A DNA stretch of 64,000 nt from Morinoia aosen (GCA_030386875.1 CM059570.1:27972192-28036191); one strand, 5' to 3'; shown: positions 34,131-47,084, counted from the stretch's first letter. A program made the numbers and translations. Notes: a model not told the origin generated them from the letters alone.

Positions 34131-37100
34131 CAGCAATGACACTGCAGCTATGACACTGCAGCTATGACACTGCAGCAATGACACTGCAGCAATGACACTG
34201 CAGCAATGACACTGCAGCAATGACACTGCAGCAATGACACTGCAGCAATGACACTGCAGCAATGACACTGCAGCAATGACACTGCAGCAATGACACTGCA
34301 GCAATGACACTGCAGCAATGACACTGCAGCAATGACACTGCAGCAATGACACTGCAGCAATGACACTGCAGCTATGACACTGCAGCAATGACACTGCAGC
34401 AATGACACTGCAGCTATGACACTGCAGCAATGACACTGCAGCAATGACACTGCAGCTATGACACTGCAGCTATGACACTGCAGCAATGACACTGCAGCAA
34501 TGACACTGCAGCAATGACACTGCAGCAATGACACTGCAGCTATGACACTGCAGCAATGACACTGCAGCAATGACACTGCAGCAATGACACTGCAGCTATG
34601 ACACTGCAGCAATGACACTGCAGCAATGACACTGCAGCAATGACACTGCAGCTATGACACTGCAGCTATGACACTGCAGCTATGACACTGCAGCTATGAC
34701 ACTGCAGCAATGACACTGCAGCAATGACACTGCAGCAATGACACTGCAGCTATGACACTGCAGCAATGACACTGCAGCAATGACACTGCAGCTATGACAC
34801 TGCAGCAATGACACTGCAGCAATGACACTGCAGCAATGACACTGCAGCAATGACACTGCAGCTATGACACTGCAGCTATGACACTGCAGCAATGACACTG
34901 CAGCAATGACACTGCAGCAATGACACTGCAGCAATGACACTGCAGCTATGACACTGCAGCTATGACACTGCAGCTATGACACTGCAGCTATGACACTGCA
35001 GCTATGACACTGCAGCAATGACACTGCAGCAATGACACTGCAGCAATGACACTGCAGCTATGACACTGCAGCTATGACACTGCAGCTATGACACTGCAGC
35101 TATGACACTGCAGCAATGACACTGCAGCAATGACACTGCAGCTATGACACTGCAGCTATGACACTGCAGCTATGACACTGCAGCTATGACACTGCAGCTA
35201 TGACACTGCAGCTATGACACTGCAGCTATGACACTGCAGCAATGACACTGCAGCTATGACACTGCAGCTATGACACTGCAGCTATGACACTGCAGCAATG
35301 ACACTGCAGCAATGACACTGCAGCAATGACACTGCAGCAATGACACTGCAGCAATGACACTGCAGCTATGACACTGCAGCAATGACACTGCAGCAATGAC
35401 ACTGCAGCAATGACACTGCAGCTATGACACTGCAGCTATGACACTGCAGCTATGACACTGCAGCTATGACACTGCAGCAATGACACTGCAGCTATGACAC
35501 TGCAGCTATGACACTGCAGCTATGACACTGCAGCAATGACACTGCAGCAATGACACTGCAGCAATGACACTGCAGCAATGACACTGCAGCAATGACACTG
35601 CAGCAATGACACTGCAGCTATGACACTGCAGCAATGACACTGCAGCAATGACACTGCAGCAATGACACTGCAGCTATGACACTGCAGCTATGACACTGCA
35701 GCTATGACACTGCAGCTATGACACTGCAGCTATGACACTGCAGCAATGACACTGCAGCTATGACACTGCAGCTATGACACTGCAGCAATGACACTGCAGC
35801 AATGACACTGCAGCTATGACACTGCAGCTATGACACTGCAGCAATGACACTGCAGCTATGACACTGCAGCTATGACACTGCAGCAATGACACTGCAGCTA
35901 TGACACTGCAGCTATGACACTGCAGCTATGACACTGCAGCTATGACACTGCAGCAATGACACTGCAGCTATGACACTGCAGCAATGACACTGCAGCTATG
36001 ACACTGCAGCAATGACACTGCAGCAATGACACTGCAGCAATGACACTGCAGCTATGACACTGCAGCTATGACACTGCAGCTATGACACTGCAGCAATGAC
36101 ACTGCAGCAATGACACTGCAGCTATGACACTGCAGCTATGACACTGCAGCAATGACACTGCAGCAATGACACTGCAGCTATGACACTGCAGCTATGACAC
36201 TGCAGCAATGACACTGCAGCTATGACACTGCAGCAATGACACTGCAGCTATGACACTGCAGCAATGACACTGCAGCAATGACACTGCAGCAATGACACTG
36301 CAGCTATGACACTGCAGCTATGACACTGCAGCTATGACACTGCAGCAATGACACTGCAGCAATGACACTGCAGCTATGACACTGCAGCTATGACACTGCA
36401 GCAATGACACTGCAGCTATGACACTGCAGCTATGACACTGCAGCTATGACACTGCAGCTATGACACTGCAGCTATGACACTGCAGCTATGACACTGCAGC
36501 TATGACACTGCAGCAATGACACTGCAGCTATGACACTGCAGCTATGACACTGCAGCTATGACACTGCAGCTATGACACTGCAGCTATGACACTGCAGCTA
36601 TGACACTGCAGCTATGACACTGCAGCTATGACACTGCAGCTATGACACTGCAGCTATGACACTGCAGCAATGACACTGCAGCAATGACACTGCAGCAATG
36701 ACACTGCAGCTATGACACTGCAGCTATGACACTGCAGCAATGACACTGCAGCTATGACACTGCAGCTATGACACTGCAGCTATGACACTGCAGCAATGAC
36801 ACTGCAGCAATGACACTGCAGCTATGACACTGCAGCTATGACACTGCAGCAATGACACTGCAGCTATGACACTGCAGCTATGACACTGCAGCAATGACAC
36901 TGCAGCAATGACACTGCAGCAATTACACTGCAGCAATGACACTGCAGCAATGACACTGCAGCAATGACACTGCAGCAATGACACTGCAGCAATGACACTG
37001 CAGCTATGACACTGCAGCTATGACACTGCAGCAATGACACTGCAGCAATGACACTGCAGCAATGACACTGCAGCAATGACACTGCAGCAATGACACTGCA

Positions 37101-40100
37101 GCAATGACACTGCAGCAATGACACTGCAGCTATGACACTGCAGCTATGACACTGCAGCTATGACACTGCAGCAATGACACTGCAGCAATGACACTGCAGC
37201 TATGACACTGCAGCAATGACACTGCAGCAATGACACTGCAGCTATGACACTGCAGCTATGACACTGCAGCTATGACACTGCAGCTATGACACTGCAGCAA
37301 TGACACTGCAGCTATGACACTGCAGCTATGACACTGCAGCAATGACACTGCAGCAATGACACTGCAGCTATGACACTGCAGCTATGACACTGCAGCTATG
37401 ACACTGCAGCAATGACACTGCAGCAATGACACTGCAGCTATGACACTGCAGCAATGACACTGCAGCAATGACACTGCAGCTATGACACTGCAGCTATGAC
37501 ACTGCAGCAATGACACTGCAGCTATGACACTGCAGCTATGACACTGCAGCTATGACACTGCAGCTATGACACTGCAGCTATGACACTGCAGCTATGACAC
37601 TGCAGCTATGACACTGCAGCTATGACACTGCAGCTATGACACTGCAGCTATGACACTGCAGCTATGACACTGCAGCTATGACACTGCAGCTATGACACTG
37701 CAGCTATGACACTGCAGCAATGACACTGCAGCAATGACACTGCAGCTATGACACTGCAGCTATGACACTGCAGCTATGACACTGCAGCTATGACACTGCA
37801 GCTATGACACTGCAGCAATGACACTGCAGCTATGACACTGCAGCTATGACACTGCAGCTATGACACTGCAGCTATGATACTGCAGCTATGACACTGCAGC
37901 TATGACACTGCAGCTATGACACTGCAGCTATGACACTGCAGCTATGACACTGCAGCAATGACACTGCAGCAATGACACTGCAGCTATGACACTGCAGCTA
38001 TGACACTGCAGCAATGACACTGCAGCTATGACACTGCAGCTATGACACTGCAGCTATGACACTGCAGCTATGACACTGCAGCTATGACACTGCAGCTATG
38101 ACACTGCAGCTATGACACTGCAGCAATGACACTGCAGCTATGACACTGCAGCTATGACACTGCAGCTATGACACTGCAGCTATGACACGGCAGCTATGAC
38201 ACTGCAGCTATGACACTGCAGCTATGACACTGCAGCTATGACACTGCAGCTATGACACTGCAGCTATGACACTGCAGCTATGACACTGCAGCAATGACAC
38301 TGCAGCAATGACACTGCAGCTATGACACTGCAGCTATGACACTGCAGCAATGACACTGCAGCTATGACACTGCAGCTATGACACTGCAGCTATGACACTG
38401 CAGCTATGACACTGCAGCAATGACACTGCAGCTATGACACTGCAGCTATGACACTGCAGCAATGACACTGCAGCTATGACACTGCAGCTATGACACTGCA
38501 GCAATGACACTGCAGCAATGACACTGCAGCAATGACACTGCAGCAATGACACTGCAGCAATGACACTGCAGCAATGACACTGCAGCTATGACACTGCAGC
38601 TATGACACTGCAGCAATGACACTGCAGCAATGACACTGCAGCAATTACACTGCAGCAATGACACTGCAGCTATGACACTGCAGCAATGACACTGCAGCAA
38701 TGACACTGCAGCTATGACACTGCAGCAATGACACTGCAGCAATGACACTGCAGCAATGACACTGCAGCAATGACACTGCAGCAATGACACTGCAGCAATG
38801 ACACTGCAGCAATGACCAATGACACTGCAGCAATGACACTGCAGCAATGACCAATGACACTGCAGCAATGACACTGCAGCAATGACCAATGACACTGCAG
38901 CAATGACACTGCAGCAATGACCAATGACACTGCAGCAATGACACTGCAGCAATGACCAATGACACTGCAGCAATGACACTGCAGCAATGACCAATGACAC
39001 TGCAGCAATGACCAATGACACTGCAGCAATGACCAATGACACTGCAGCAATGACCAATGACACTGCAGCAATGACCAATGACACTGCAGCAATGACACTG
39101 CAGCAATGACCAATGACACTGCAGCAATGACACTGCAGCAATGACCAATGACACTGCAGCAATGACACTGCAGCAATGACCAATGACACTGCAGCAATGA
39201 CACTGCAGCAATGACCAATGACACTGCAGCAATGACACTGCAGCAATGACCAATGACACTGCAGCAATGACACTGCAGCAATGACCAATGACACTGCAGC
39301 AATGACCAATGACACTGCAGCAATGACCAATGACACTGCAGCAATGACACTGCAGCAATGACCAATGACACTGCAGCAATGACCAATGACACTGCAGCAA
39401 TGACACTGCAGCAATGACACTGCAGCAATGACACTGCAGCAATGACACTGCAGCAATGACACTGCAGCAATGACACTGCAGCAATGACACTGCAGCAATG
39501 ACCAATGACACTGCAGCAATGACCAATGACACTGCAGCAATGACCAATGACACTGCAGCAATGACACTGCAGCAATGACCAATGACACTGCAGCAATGAC
39601 CAATGACACTGCAGCAATGACCAATGACACTGCAGCAATGACACTGCAGCAATGACCAATGACACTGCAGCAATGACCAATGACACTGCAGCAATGACAC
39701 TGCAGCAATGACACTGCAGCAATGACACTGCAGCAATGACACTGCAGCAATGACCAATGACACTGCAGCAATGACCAATGACACTGCAGCAATGACCAAT
39801 GACACTGCAGCAATGACACTGCAGCAATGACACTGCAGCAATGACACTGCAGCAATGACACTGCAGCAATGACCAATGACACTGCAGCAATGACCAATGA
39901 CACTGCAGCAATGACCAATGACACTGCAGCAATGACACTGCAGCAATGACACTGCAGCAATGACACTGCAGCAATGACACTGCAGCAATGACCAATGACA
40001 CTGCAGCAATGACCAATGACACTGCAGCAATGACACTGCAGCAATGACCAATGACACTGCAGCAATGACACTGCAGCAATGACCAATGACACTGCAGCAA

Positions 40101-43100
40101 TGACACTGCAGCAATGACCAATGACACTGCAGCAATGACACTGCAGCAATGACCAATGACACTGCAGCAATGACACTGCAGCAATGACCAATGACACTGC
40201 AGCAATGACACTGCAGCAATGACCAATGACACTGCAGCAATGACACTGCAGCAATGACCAATGACACTGCAGCAATGACACTGCAGCAATGACCAATGAC
40301 ACTGCAGCAATGACACTGCAGCAATGACCAATGACACTGCAGCAATGACCAATGACACTGCAGCAATGACACTGCAGCAATGACCAATGACACTGCAGCA
40401 ATGACACTGCAGCAATGACCAATGACACTGCAGCAATGACACTGCAGCAATGACCAATGACACTGCAGCAATGACCAATGACACTGCAGCAATGACACTG
40501 CAGCAATGACCAATGACACTGCAGCAATGACCAATGACACTGCAGCAATGACACTGCAGCAATGACCAATGACACTGCAGCAATGACCAATGACACTGCA
40601 GCAATGACACTGCAGCAATGACCAATGACACTGCAGCAATGACCAATGACACTGCAGCAATGACCAATGACACTGCAGCAATGACCAATGACACTGCAGC
40701 AATGACACTGCAGCAATGACCAATGACACTGCAGCAATGACACTGCAGCAATGACCAATGACACTGCAGCAATGACACTGCAGCAATGACCAATGACACT
40801 GCAGCAATGACACTGCAGCAATGACCAATGACACTGCAGCAATGACACTGCAGCAATGACACTGCAGCAATTACACTGCAGCAATGACACTGCAGCAATG
40901 ACACTGCAGCTATGACACTGCAGCTATGACACTGCAGCTATGACACTGCAGCAATGACACTGCAGCAATGACACTGCAGCAATGACACTGCAGCAATGAC
41001 ACTGCAGCTATGACACTGCAGCTATGACACTGCAGCTATGACACTGCAGCAATGACACTGCAGCAATGACCAATGACACTGCAGCAATGACACTGCAGCT
41101 ATGACACTGCAGCAATGACCAATGACACTGCAGCAATGACACTGCAGCAATGACCAATGACACTGCAGCAATGACACTGCAGCAATGACCAATGACACTG
41201 CAGCAATGACCAATGACACTGCAGCAATGACACTGCAGCAATGACACTGCAGCAATGACCAATGACACTGCAGCAATGACCAATGACACTGCAGCAATGA
41301 CACTGCAGCAATGACCAATGACACTGCAGCTATGACACTGCAGCAATGACACTGCAGCAATGACACTGCAGCAATGACACTGCAGCAATGACCAATGACA
41401 CTGCAGCTATGACACTGCAGCAATGACACTGCAGCAATGACACTGCAGCAATGACACTGCAGCAATGACCAATGACACTGCAGCAATGACACTGCAGCAA
41501 TGACCAATGACACTGCAGCAATGACACTGCAGCAATGACCAATGACACTGCAGCTATGACACTGCAGCAATGACACTGCAGCAATGACACTGCAGCAATG
41601 ACACTGCAGCTATGACACTGCAGCTATGACACTGCAGCAATGACACTGCAGCAATGACACTGCAGCAATGACACTGCAGCAATGACACTGCAGCTATGAC
41701 ACTGCAGCTATGACACTGCAGCAATGACACTGCAGCAATGACACTGCAGCTATGACACTGCAGCTATGACACTGCAGCTATGACACTGCAGCTATGACAC
41801 TGCAGCTATGACACTGCAGCTATGACACTGCAGCTATGACACTGCAGCTATGACACTGCAGCTATGACACTGCAGCAATGACACTGCAGCTATGACACTG
41901 CAGCTATGACACTGCAGCTATGACACTGCAGCTATGACACTGCAGCTATGACACTGCAGCTATGACACTGCAGCTATGACACTGCAGCTATGACACTGCA
42001 GCTATGACACTGCAGCAATGACACTGCAGCTATGACACTGCAGCAATGACACTGCAGCAATGACACTGCAGCAATGACACTGCAGCTATGACACTGCAGC
42101 TATGACACTGCAGCTATGACACTGCAGCAATGACACTGCAGCAATGACACTGCAGCAATGACACTGCAGCAATGACACTGCAGCTATGACACTGCAGCAA
42201 TGACACTGCAGCAATGACACTGCAGCAATGACACTGCAGCTATGACACTGCAGCTATGACACTGCAGCTATGACACTGCAGCAATGACACTGCAGCTATG
42301 ACACTGCAGCTATGACACTGCAGCAATGACACTGCAGCAATGACACTGCAGCTATGACACTGCAGCTATGACACTGCAGCTATGACACTGCAGCAATGAC
42401 ACTGCAGCAATGACACTGCAGCTATGACACTGCAGCAATGACACTGCAGCAATGACACTGCAGCAATGACACTGCAGCTATGACACTGCAGCAATGACAC
42501 TGCAGCAATGACACTGCAGCTATGACACTGCAGCTATGACACTGCAGCTATGACACTGCAGCTATGACACTGCAGCAATGACACTGCAGCAATGACACTG
42601 CAGCAATGACACTGCAGCAATGACACTGCAGCAATGACACTGCAGCAATGACACTGCAGCAATGACACTGCAGCAATGACACTGCAGCAATGACACTGCA
42701 GCAATGACACTGCAGCAATGACACTGCAGCAATGACACTGCAGCTATGACACTGCAGCTATGACACTGCAGCTATGACACTGCAGAAATGACACTGCAGC
42801 TATGACACTGCAGCTATGACACTGCAGCTATGACACTGCAGCAATGACACTGCAGCTATGACACTGCAGCTATGACACTGCAGCTATGACACTGCAGCTA
42901 TGACACTGCAGCAATGACACTGCAGCAATGACACTGCAGCAATGACACTGCAGCAATGACACTGCAGCAATGACACTGCAGCTATGACACTGCAGCAATG
43001 ACACTGCAGCTATGACACTGCAGCTATGACACTGCAGCTATGACACTGCAGCTATGACACTGCAGCTATGACACTGCAGCAATGACACTGCAGCAATGAC

Positions 43101-44128
43101 ACTGCAGCAATGACACTGCAGCAATGACACTGCAGCAATGACACTGCAGCAATGACACTGCAGCTATGACACTGCAGCTATGACACTGCAGCTGTGACAC
43201 TGCAGCAATGACACTGCAGCTATGACACTGCAGCTATGACACTGCAGCTATGACACTGCAGCTATGACACTGCAGCTATGACACTGCAGCTATGACACTG
43301 CAGCTATGACACTGCAGCTATGACACTGCAGCTATGACACTGCAGCTATGACACTGCAGCAATGACACTGCAGCAATGACACTGCAGCAATGACACTGCA
43401 GCAATGACACTGCAGCAATGACACTGCAGCAATGACACTGCAGCTATGACACTGCAGCTATGACACTGCAGCTATGACACTGCAGCAATGACACTGCAGC
43501 AATGACACTGCAGCTATGACACTGCAGCTATGACACTGCAGCTATGACACTGCAGCAATGACACTGCAGCAATGACACTGCAGCAATGACACTGCAGCAA
43601 TGACACTGCAGCTATGACACTGCAGCAATGACACTGCAGCTATGACACTGCAGCAATGACACTGCAGCTATGACACTGCAGCTATGACACTGCAGCTATG
43701 ACACTGCAGCTATGACACTGCAGCAATGACACTGCAGCAATGACACTGCAGCAATGACACTGCAGCAATGACACTGCAGCAATGACACTGCAGCAATGAC
43801 ACTGCAGCAATGACACTGCAGCAATGACACTGCAGCAATGACACTGCAGCAATGACACTGCAGCTATGACACTGCAGCAATGACACTGCAGCAATGACAC
43901 TGCAGCAATGACACTGCAGCAATGACACTGCAGCAATGACACTGCAGCTATGACACTGCAGCAATGACACTGCAGCAATGACACTGCAGCTATGACACTG
44001 CAGCAATGACACTGCAGCAATGACACTGCAGCAATGACACTGCAGCTATGACACTGCAGCAATGACACTGCAGCAATGACACTGCAGCAATGACACTGCA
44101 GCATTGACACTGCAGCAATGACACTACA
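34131..44128. repeat. ~10-kb 14-bp satellite-like array (TGACACTGCAGCWA)
   Basis: About 700 units of TGACACTGCAGCAA or TGACACTGCAGCTA, the largest repeat in the window. Every unit contains the palindrome CTGCAG. Apart from the A/T choice the array is almost invariant. The rare marker AATTACAC occurs at 36921, 38643 and 40869, with distances 1722 and 2226, both multiples of 14. The minus-strand frames, up to 800 codons, arise only because the unit has no stop in these phases. Confidence 0.98.
38811..41545. repeat. Higher-order core of the 14-bp array (14+21 bp dimer)
   Basis: Within this span many units carry an extra 7 bp (AATGACCAATGACAC), giving 21-bp units that mostly alternate with 14-bp units as a 35-bp dimer. 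There are two blocks, 38811-40845 and about 41060-41545, separated by ordinary units. Units in the main block are essentially all of the CAA type, whereas both flanks mix CAA and CTA. Runs of plain units followed by three 21-mers recur near 39490, 39750, 39870 and 39990. Confidence 0.93.
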
Positions 44129-44164
44129 ATTATACTGACGAAGCAGAGCAACACTGGGAGTCAA

Positions 44165-44345
44165 ACAAGTCCCAGCCACACAAGTCCCAGCCGCACAAGT
44201 CCCAGCCACACAAGTCCCAGCCACACAAGTCTCAGCCACACAAGTCCCAGCCACACAAGTCCCAGCCACACAAGTCCCAGACACACAAGTCCCACACAAA
44301 CAAGTCCCAGACACACAAGTCTTAGCCACAATTCCCAGACACACA
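44165..44345. repeat. 15-bp tandem array
   Basis: About 12 copies of ACACAAGTCCCAGCC with variants (AGACAC, AAGTCTTAG). It grades directly into the 13-bp array that follows, whose unit is the same sequence minus AC. Confidence 0.93.
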
Positions 44346-45562
44346 AGTCTTAGCCACAAGTCCCAGCCACAAGTCCCAGCCACAAGTTCCAGCCACAAGT
44401 CCCAGCCACAAGTCCCAGCCACAAGTCCCAGCCACAAGTCCCAGCCGCAAGTCCCAGCCACAAGTCCCAGCCACAAGTCCCAGCCACAAGTTCCAGCCAC
44501 AAGTCCCAGCCACAAGTCCCAGCCACAAGTCCCAGCCACAAGTCCCAGCCGCAAGTTCCAGCCACAAGTCCCAGCCACAAGTCCCAGCCACAAGTCCCAG
44601 CCACAAGTCCCAGCCACAAGTCCCTGCCAAAATTTCCAGCCACAAGTCCCAGCCACAAGTCCCAGCCACAAGTCCCAGCCACAAGTCCCTGCCAAAATTT
44701 CCAGCCCCAAGTCCCAGCCACAAGTCCCAGCCACAAGTCCCAGCCACAAGTCCCAGCCACAAGTCCCAGCCACAAGTCCCAGCCACAAGTCCCAGCCACA
44801 AGTCCCAGCCACAAGTCCCAGCCACAAGTCCCAGCCACAAGTCCCAGCCACAAGTCCCAGCCACAAGTCCCAGCCACAAGTCCCTGCCAAAATTTCCAGC
44901 CACAAGTCCCAGCCACAAGTCCCAGCCACAAGTCCCAGCCACAAGTCCCTGCCAAAATTTCCAGCCACAAGTCCCAGCCACAAGTCCCAGCCACAAGTCC
45001 CAGCCACAAGTCCCAGCCACAAGTCCCAGCCACAAGTCCCAGCCACAAGTCCCAGCCACAAGTCCCAGCCACAAGTCCCAGCCACAAGTCCCAGCCACAA
45101 GTCCCAGCCACAAGTCCCAGCCACAAGTCCCAGCCACAAGTCCCAGCCACAAGTCCCAGCCACAAGTCCCAGCCACAAGTCCCAGCCACAAGTCCCAGCC
45201 ACAAGTCCCAGCCACAAGTCCCAGCCACAAGTCCCAGCCACAAGTCCCAGCCACAAGTCCCAGCCACAAGTCCCTGCCACAAGTCCCAGCCACAAGTCCC
45301 AGCCACAAGTCCCAGCCACAAGTCCCAGCCACAAGTCCCAGCCACAAGTCCCAGCCACAAGTCCCAGCCACAAGTCCCAGCCACAAGTCCCAGCCACAAG
45401 TCCCAGCCACAAGTCCCAGCCACAAGTCCCAGCCACAAGTCCCAGCCACAAGTCCCAGCCACAAGTCCCAGCCACAAGTCCCAGCCACAAGTCCCAGCCA
45501 CAAGTCCCTGCCAAAATTCCCAGCCACAAGTCCCAGCCACAAGTCCCAGCCACAAGTCCCTG
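44346..45562. repeat. 13-bp tandem array ACAAGTCCCAGCC
   Basis: About 93 copies. The marker phrase TCCCTGCCAAAATTTCC begins at 44621, 44686, 44881, 44946 and (variant) 45505. The spacings are 65, 195, 65 and 559, all multiples of 13. It ends beside a unique segment. Gly/Leu/Val/Ala/Cys/Trp minus-strand frames are by-products. Confidence 0.96.
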
Positions 45563-45639
45563 CAGTTCCCAGGAGTATCACAATTTCCGAACGGAAATGA
45601 AGTTGTCCGCCGCAGCTCCCGGCTTTGTTTTGATGATGT

Positions 45640-45720
45640 CCGGAGGGGGGGGGGGGGGGGAGGGGGGAGGGAATAGGGGGAGAGGGGAGGGGGGGGGACA
45701 AGAGGGGGGGGGGAGAAGAT
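45640..45720. repeat. G-run / polypurine tract
   Basis: Several G runs (the longest about 18) with single A or T interruptions (about 45646-45716). Strong G-quadruplex potential on the + strand, and a likely site of sequencing or assembly error. Confidence 0.9.
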
Positions 45721-45789
45721 GGAGATTTGTTAATAGATCGCCTTTAATCTCCGCGTGACGCGATACAATGGCTCTGACAAAGACAACTT

Positions 45790-46055
45790 ACGTTGTTAGG
45801 CGTTGAGAATATTCCTCGCTTTGTTTCGTTCCTTTTGATTCCTCTCCCTTATTCTTCTCCTCTCCTTTCTGTTATTTCTTTCCTTTCCTCTCCTCTCCTA
45901 TATTCCTTTTATTTTTTTCCTTTCCATTTTTCCTTGCCTTTTTATTCATTTCTTGCGTTCCTTTTCTTTATTCCTTTCCTTTTATTCAACTTTTTTCCAT
46001 TGTTTTATACCTTTCCTTAATTCCTTTCATTAGTTCCTTTTTTTTCTTTTCCTTT
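45790..46055. repeat. Pyrimidine-rich low-complexity tract
   Basis: Dominated by TTCCTTT, TCTCCTC and TTTCCTTTTATT-type blocks on the + strand with no fixed period. A 75-codon frame inside it is compositional. Confidence 0.75.
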
Positions 46056-46527
46056 ATTCCTTGAGGAGCCTTGCGAGGCTCGCTATGTTGTGCTGTGCTG
46101 CAGCTCGTGAGGGACAATCTTCTGCTCGGGACCATCGCAGGCAATCCTCAGTGATTCCAGAAACAATCTTTTTCTTGGTTGCGGCAAAATTTTCAGTTCA
46201 CGCTCGTGGGAATAAACATTTCTTTTAAACGAATCTATCAATTAAAAAGATATATTTGCTTAGAAAGTAACTTTAACACAAATTTATATCAAAGTAACCT
46301 TTTATTAAAAATTGAAAATCTATTCAAAATTTTGCTTTGTAGTTAATTGAACTAATAGACAAGCACTGCTACAGAAGTTACACTTGACTACTGCGAATAA
46401 TTGATGAGAGAACAGTAACGAAAACATTCCATCGATTGCATTATCAAGTTCCTATAATCATGATATACAACTGAAAAAATATATACAACAAAACATTCCA
46501 CTGATCGCACTTACTTGAAATAACATG
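46056..46527. other. Unique spacer upstream of tRNA-Phe
   Basis: AT-rich. A perfect 6-bp hairpin GAGCCT-TGCG-AGGCTC lies at about 46066-46081. Nothing else recognised. No TATA-like element is placed convincingly before the tRNA. Confidence 0.5.
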
Positions 46528-46600
46528 GCCTAGATAGCTCAGTTGGGAGAGCGTTAGACTGAAGATCTAAAGGTCCCCGGTTCGATCCCGGGTCTGGGCA
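46528..46600 (+). tRNA. tRNA-Phe-GAA: tRNA-Phe (GAA)
   Basis: A complete 73-nt cloverleaf with no intron. The acceptor stem GCCTAGA pairs with TCTGGGC (one T:G wobble), followed by discriminator A. The anticodon GAA at 46561-46563 lies between stem arms TTAGA and TCTAA. The T arm is CCCGG-TTCGATC-CCGGG. The internal promoter is intact: A box TAGCTCAGTTGG at 46535-46546 and B box GGTTCGATCCC at 46579-46589. The D, anticodon and T arms match the usual metazoan tRNA-Phe as I remember it. The acceptor stem differs from the usual GCCGAAA/TTTCGGC at two base pairs, both still paired. It should decode UUC/UUU. A T4 stop follows. The gene looks functional, though the acceptor change could mark a variant or low-activity copy. 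Confidence 0.95.
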
Positions 46601-46603
46601 AGG

Positions 46604-46607
46604 TTTT
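46604..46607 (+). terminator. Pol III terminator (T4) of tRNA-Phe
   Basis: Four T residues starting four bases after the discriminator base, the minimal Pol III termination signal. Confidence 0.75.
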
Positions 46608-46769
46608 GCTTATGATCAGTTCACATCTTATTGCTGTTGTACAGGTATCGAACCCGGTGCGTTCATCCTACCCAGTCGTGGCAATTTATACAAGTTACCT
46701 CCATCCTTCTATACACTTTCATACACAGTACATTTTTGTTTAGATGCACGACATTTAGACCACTGTGGG

Positions 46770-46955
46770 TCCAGACCCTTCCTTGGGTCTAGACCCATGA
46801 AGAAAGCCTGTACCCTTTCTTTAGGTCTACACCCTTCCTCTAGGTTTAGACCGTTCCTCGAGGTCTAGACCCATCCTTAAGGTCTAGACCATCTTTTGGG
46901 ATTTCTGTATCCTTTCTCGGGGTCTAAATCCCTTCTCAGGGTCCAGATCATCCCT
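46770..46955. repeat. Degenerate 19-bp repeat around TCTAGACC
   Basis: About nine diverged copies of GTCTAGACCCATCCTTAAG-like sequence (also GTTTAGACCGTTCCTCGAG and GTCTACACCCTTCCTCTAG). Many contain the palindrome TCTAGA. Confidence 0.75.
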
Positions 46956-47084
46956 GATGCGAATTTCATCACTTTTCCAATAGCAGACTAAGCCTACGCC
47001 GCCCGCAGGCCTAGCGCCGGGAGGCAGTCGCCCAAAGTCTCGAGGCTGCGGCCCATTTTCTCCATAAAAGAACACAAACATCAA

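Noticed and set aside
38488..40890. 800-codon minus-strand ORF
   Set aside because: It lies entirely inside the 14-bp array and its higher-order core. Overlapping frames of 741 and 730 codons exist in the other two phases.
43682..45553. 623-codon Gly/Leu/Val/Ala/Cys/Trp ORF that resembles a structural repeat protein
   Set aside because: It crosses two unrelated arrays (13/15-bp and 14-bp) and is open in parallel phases, so it reflects repeat composition.
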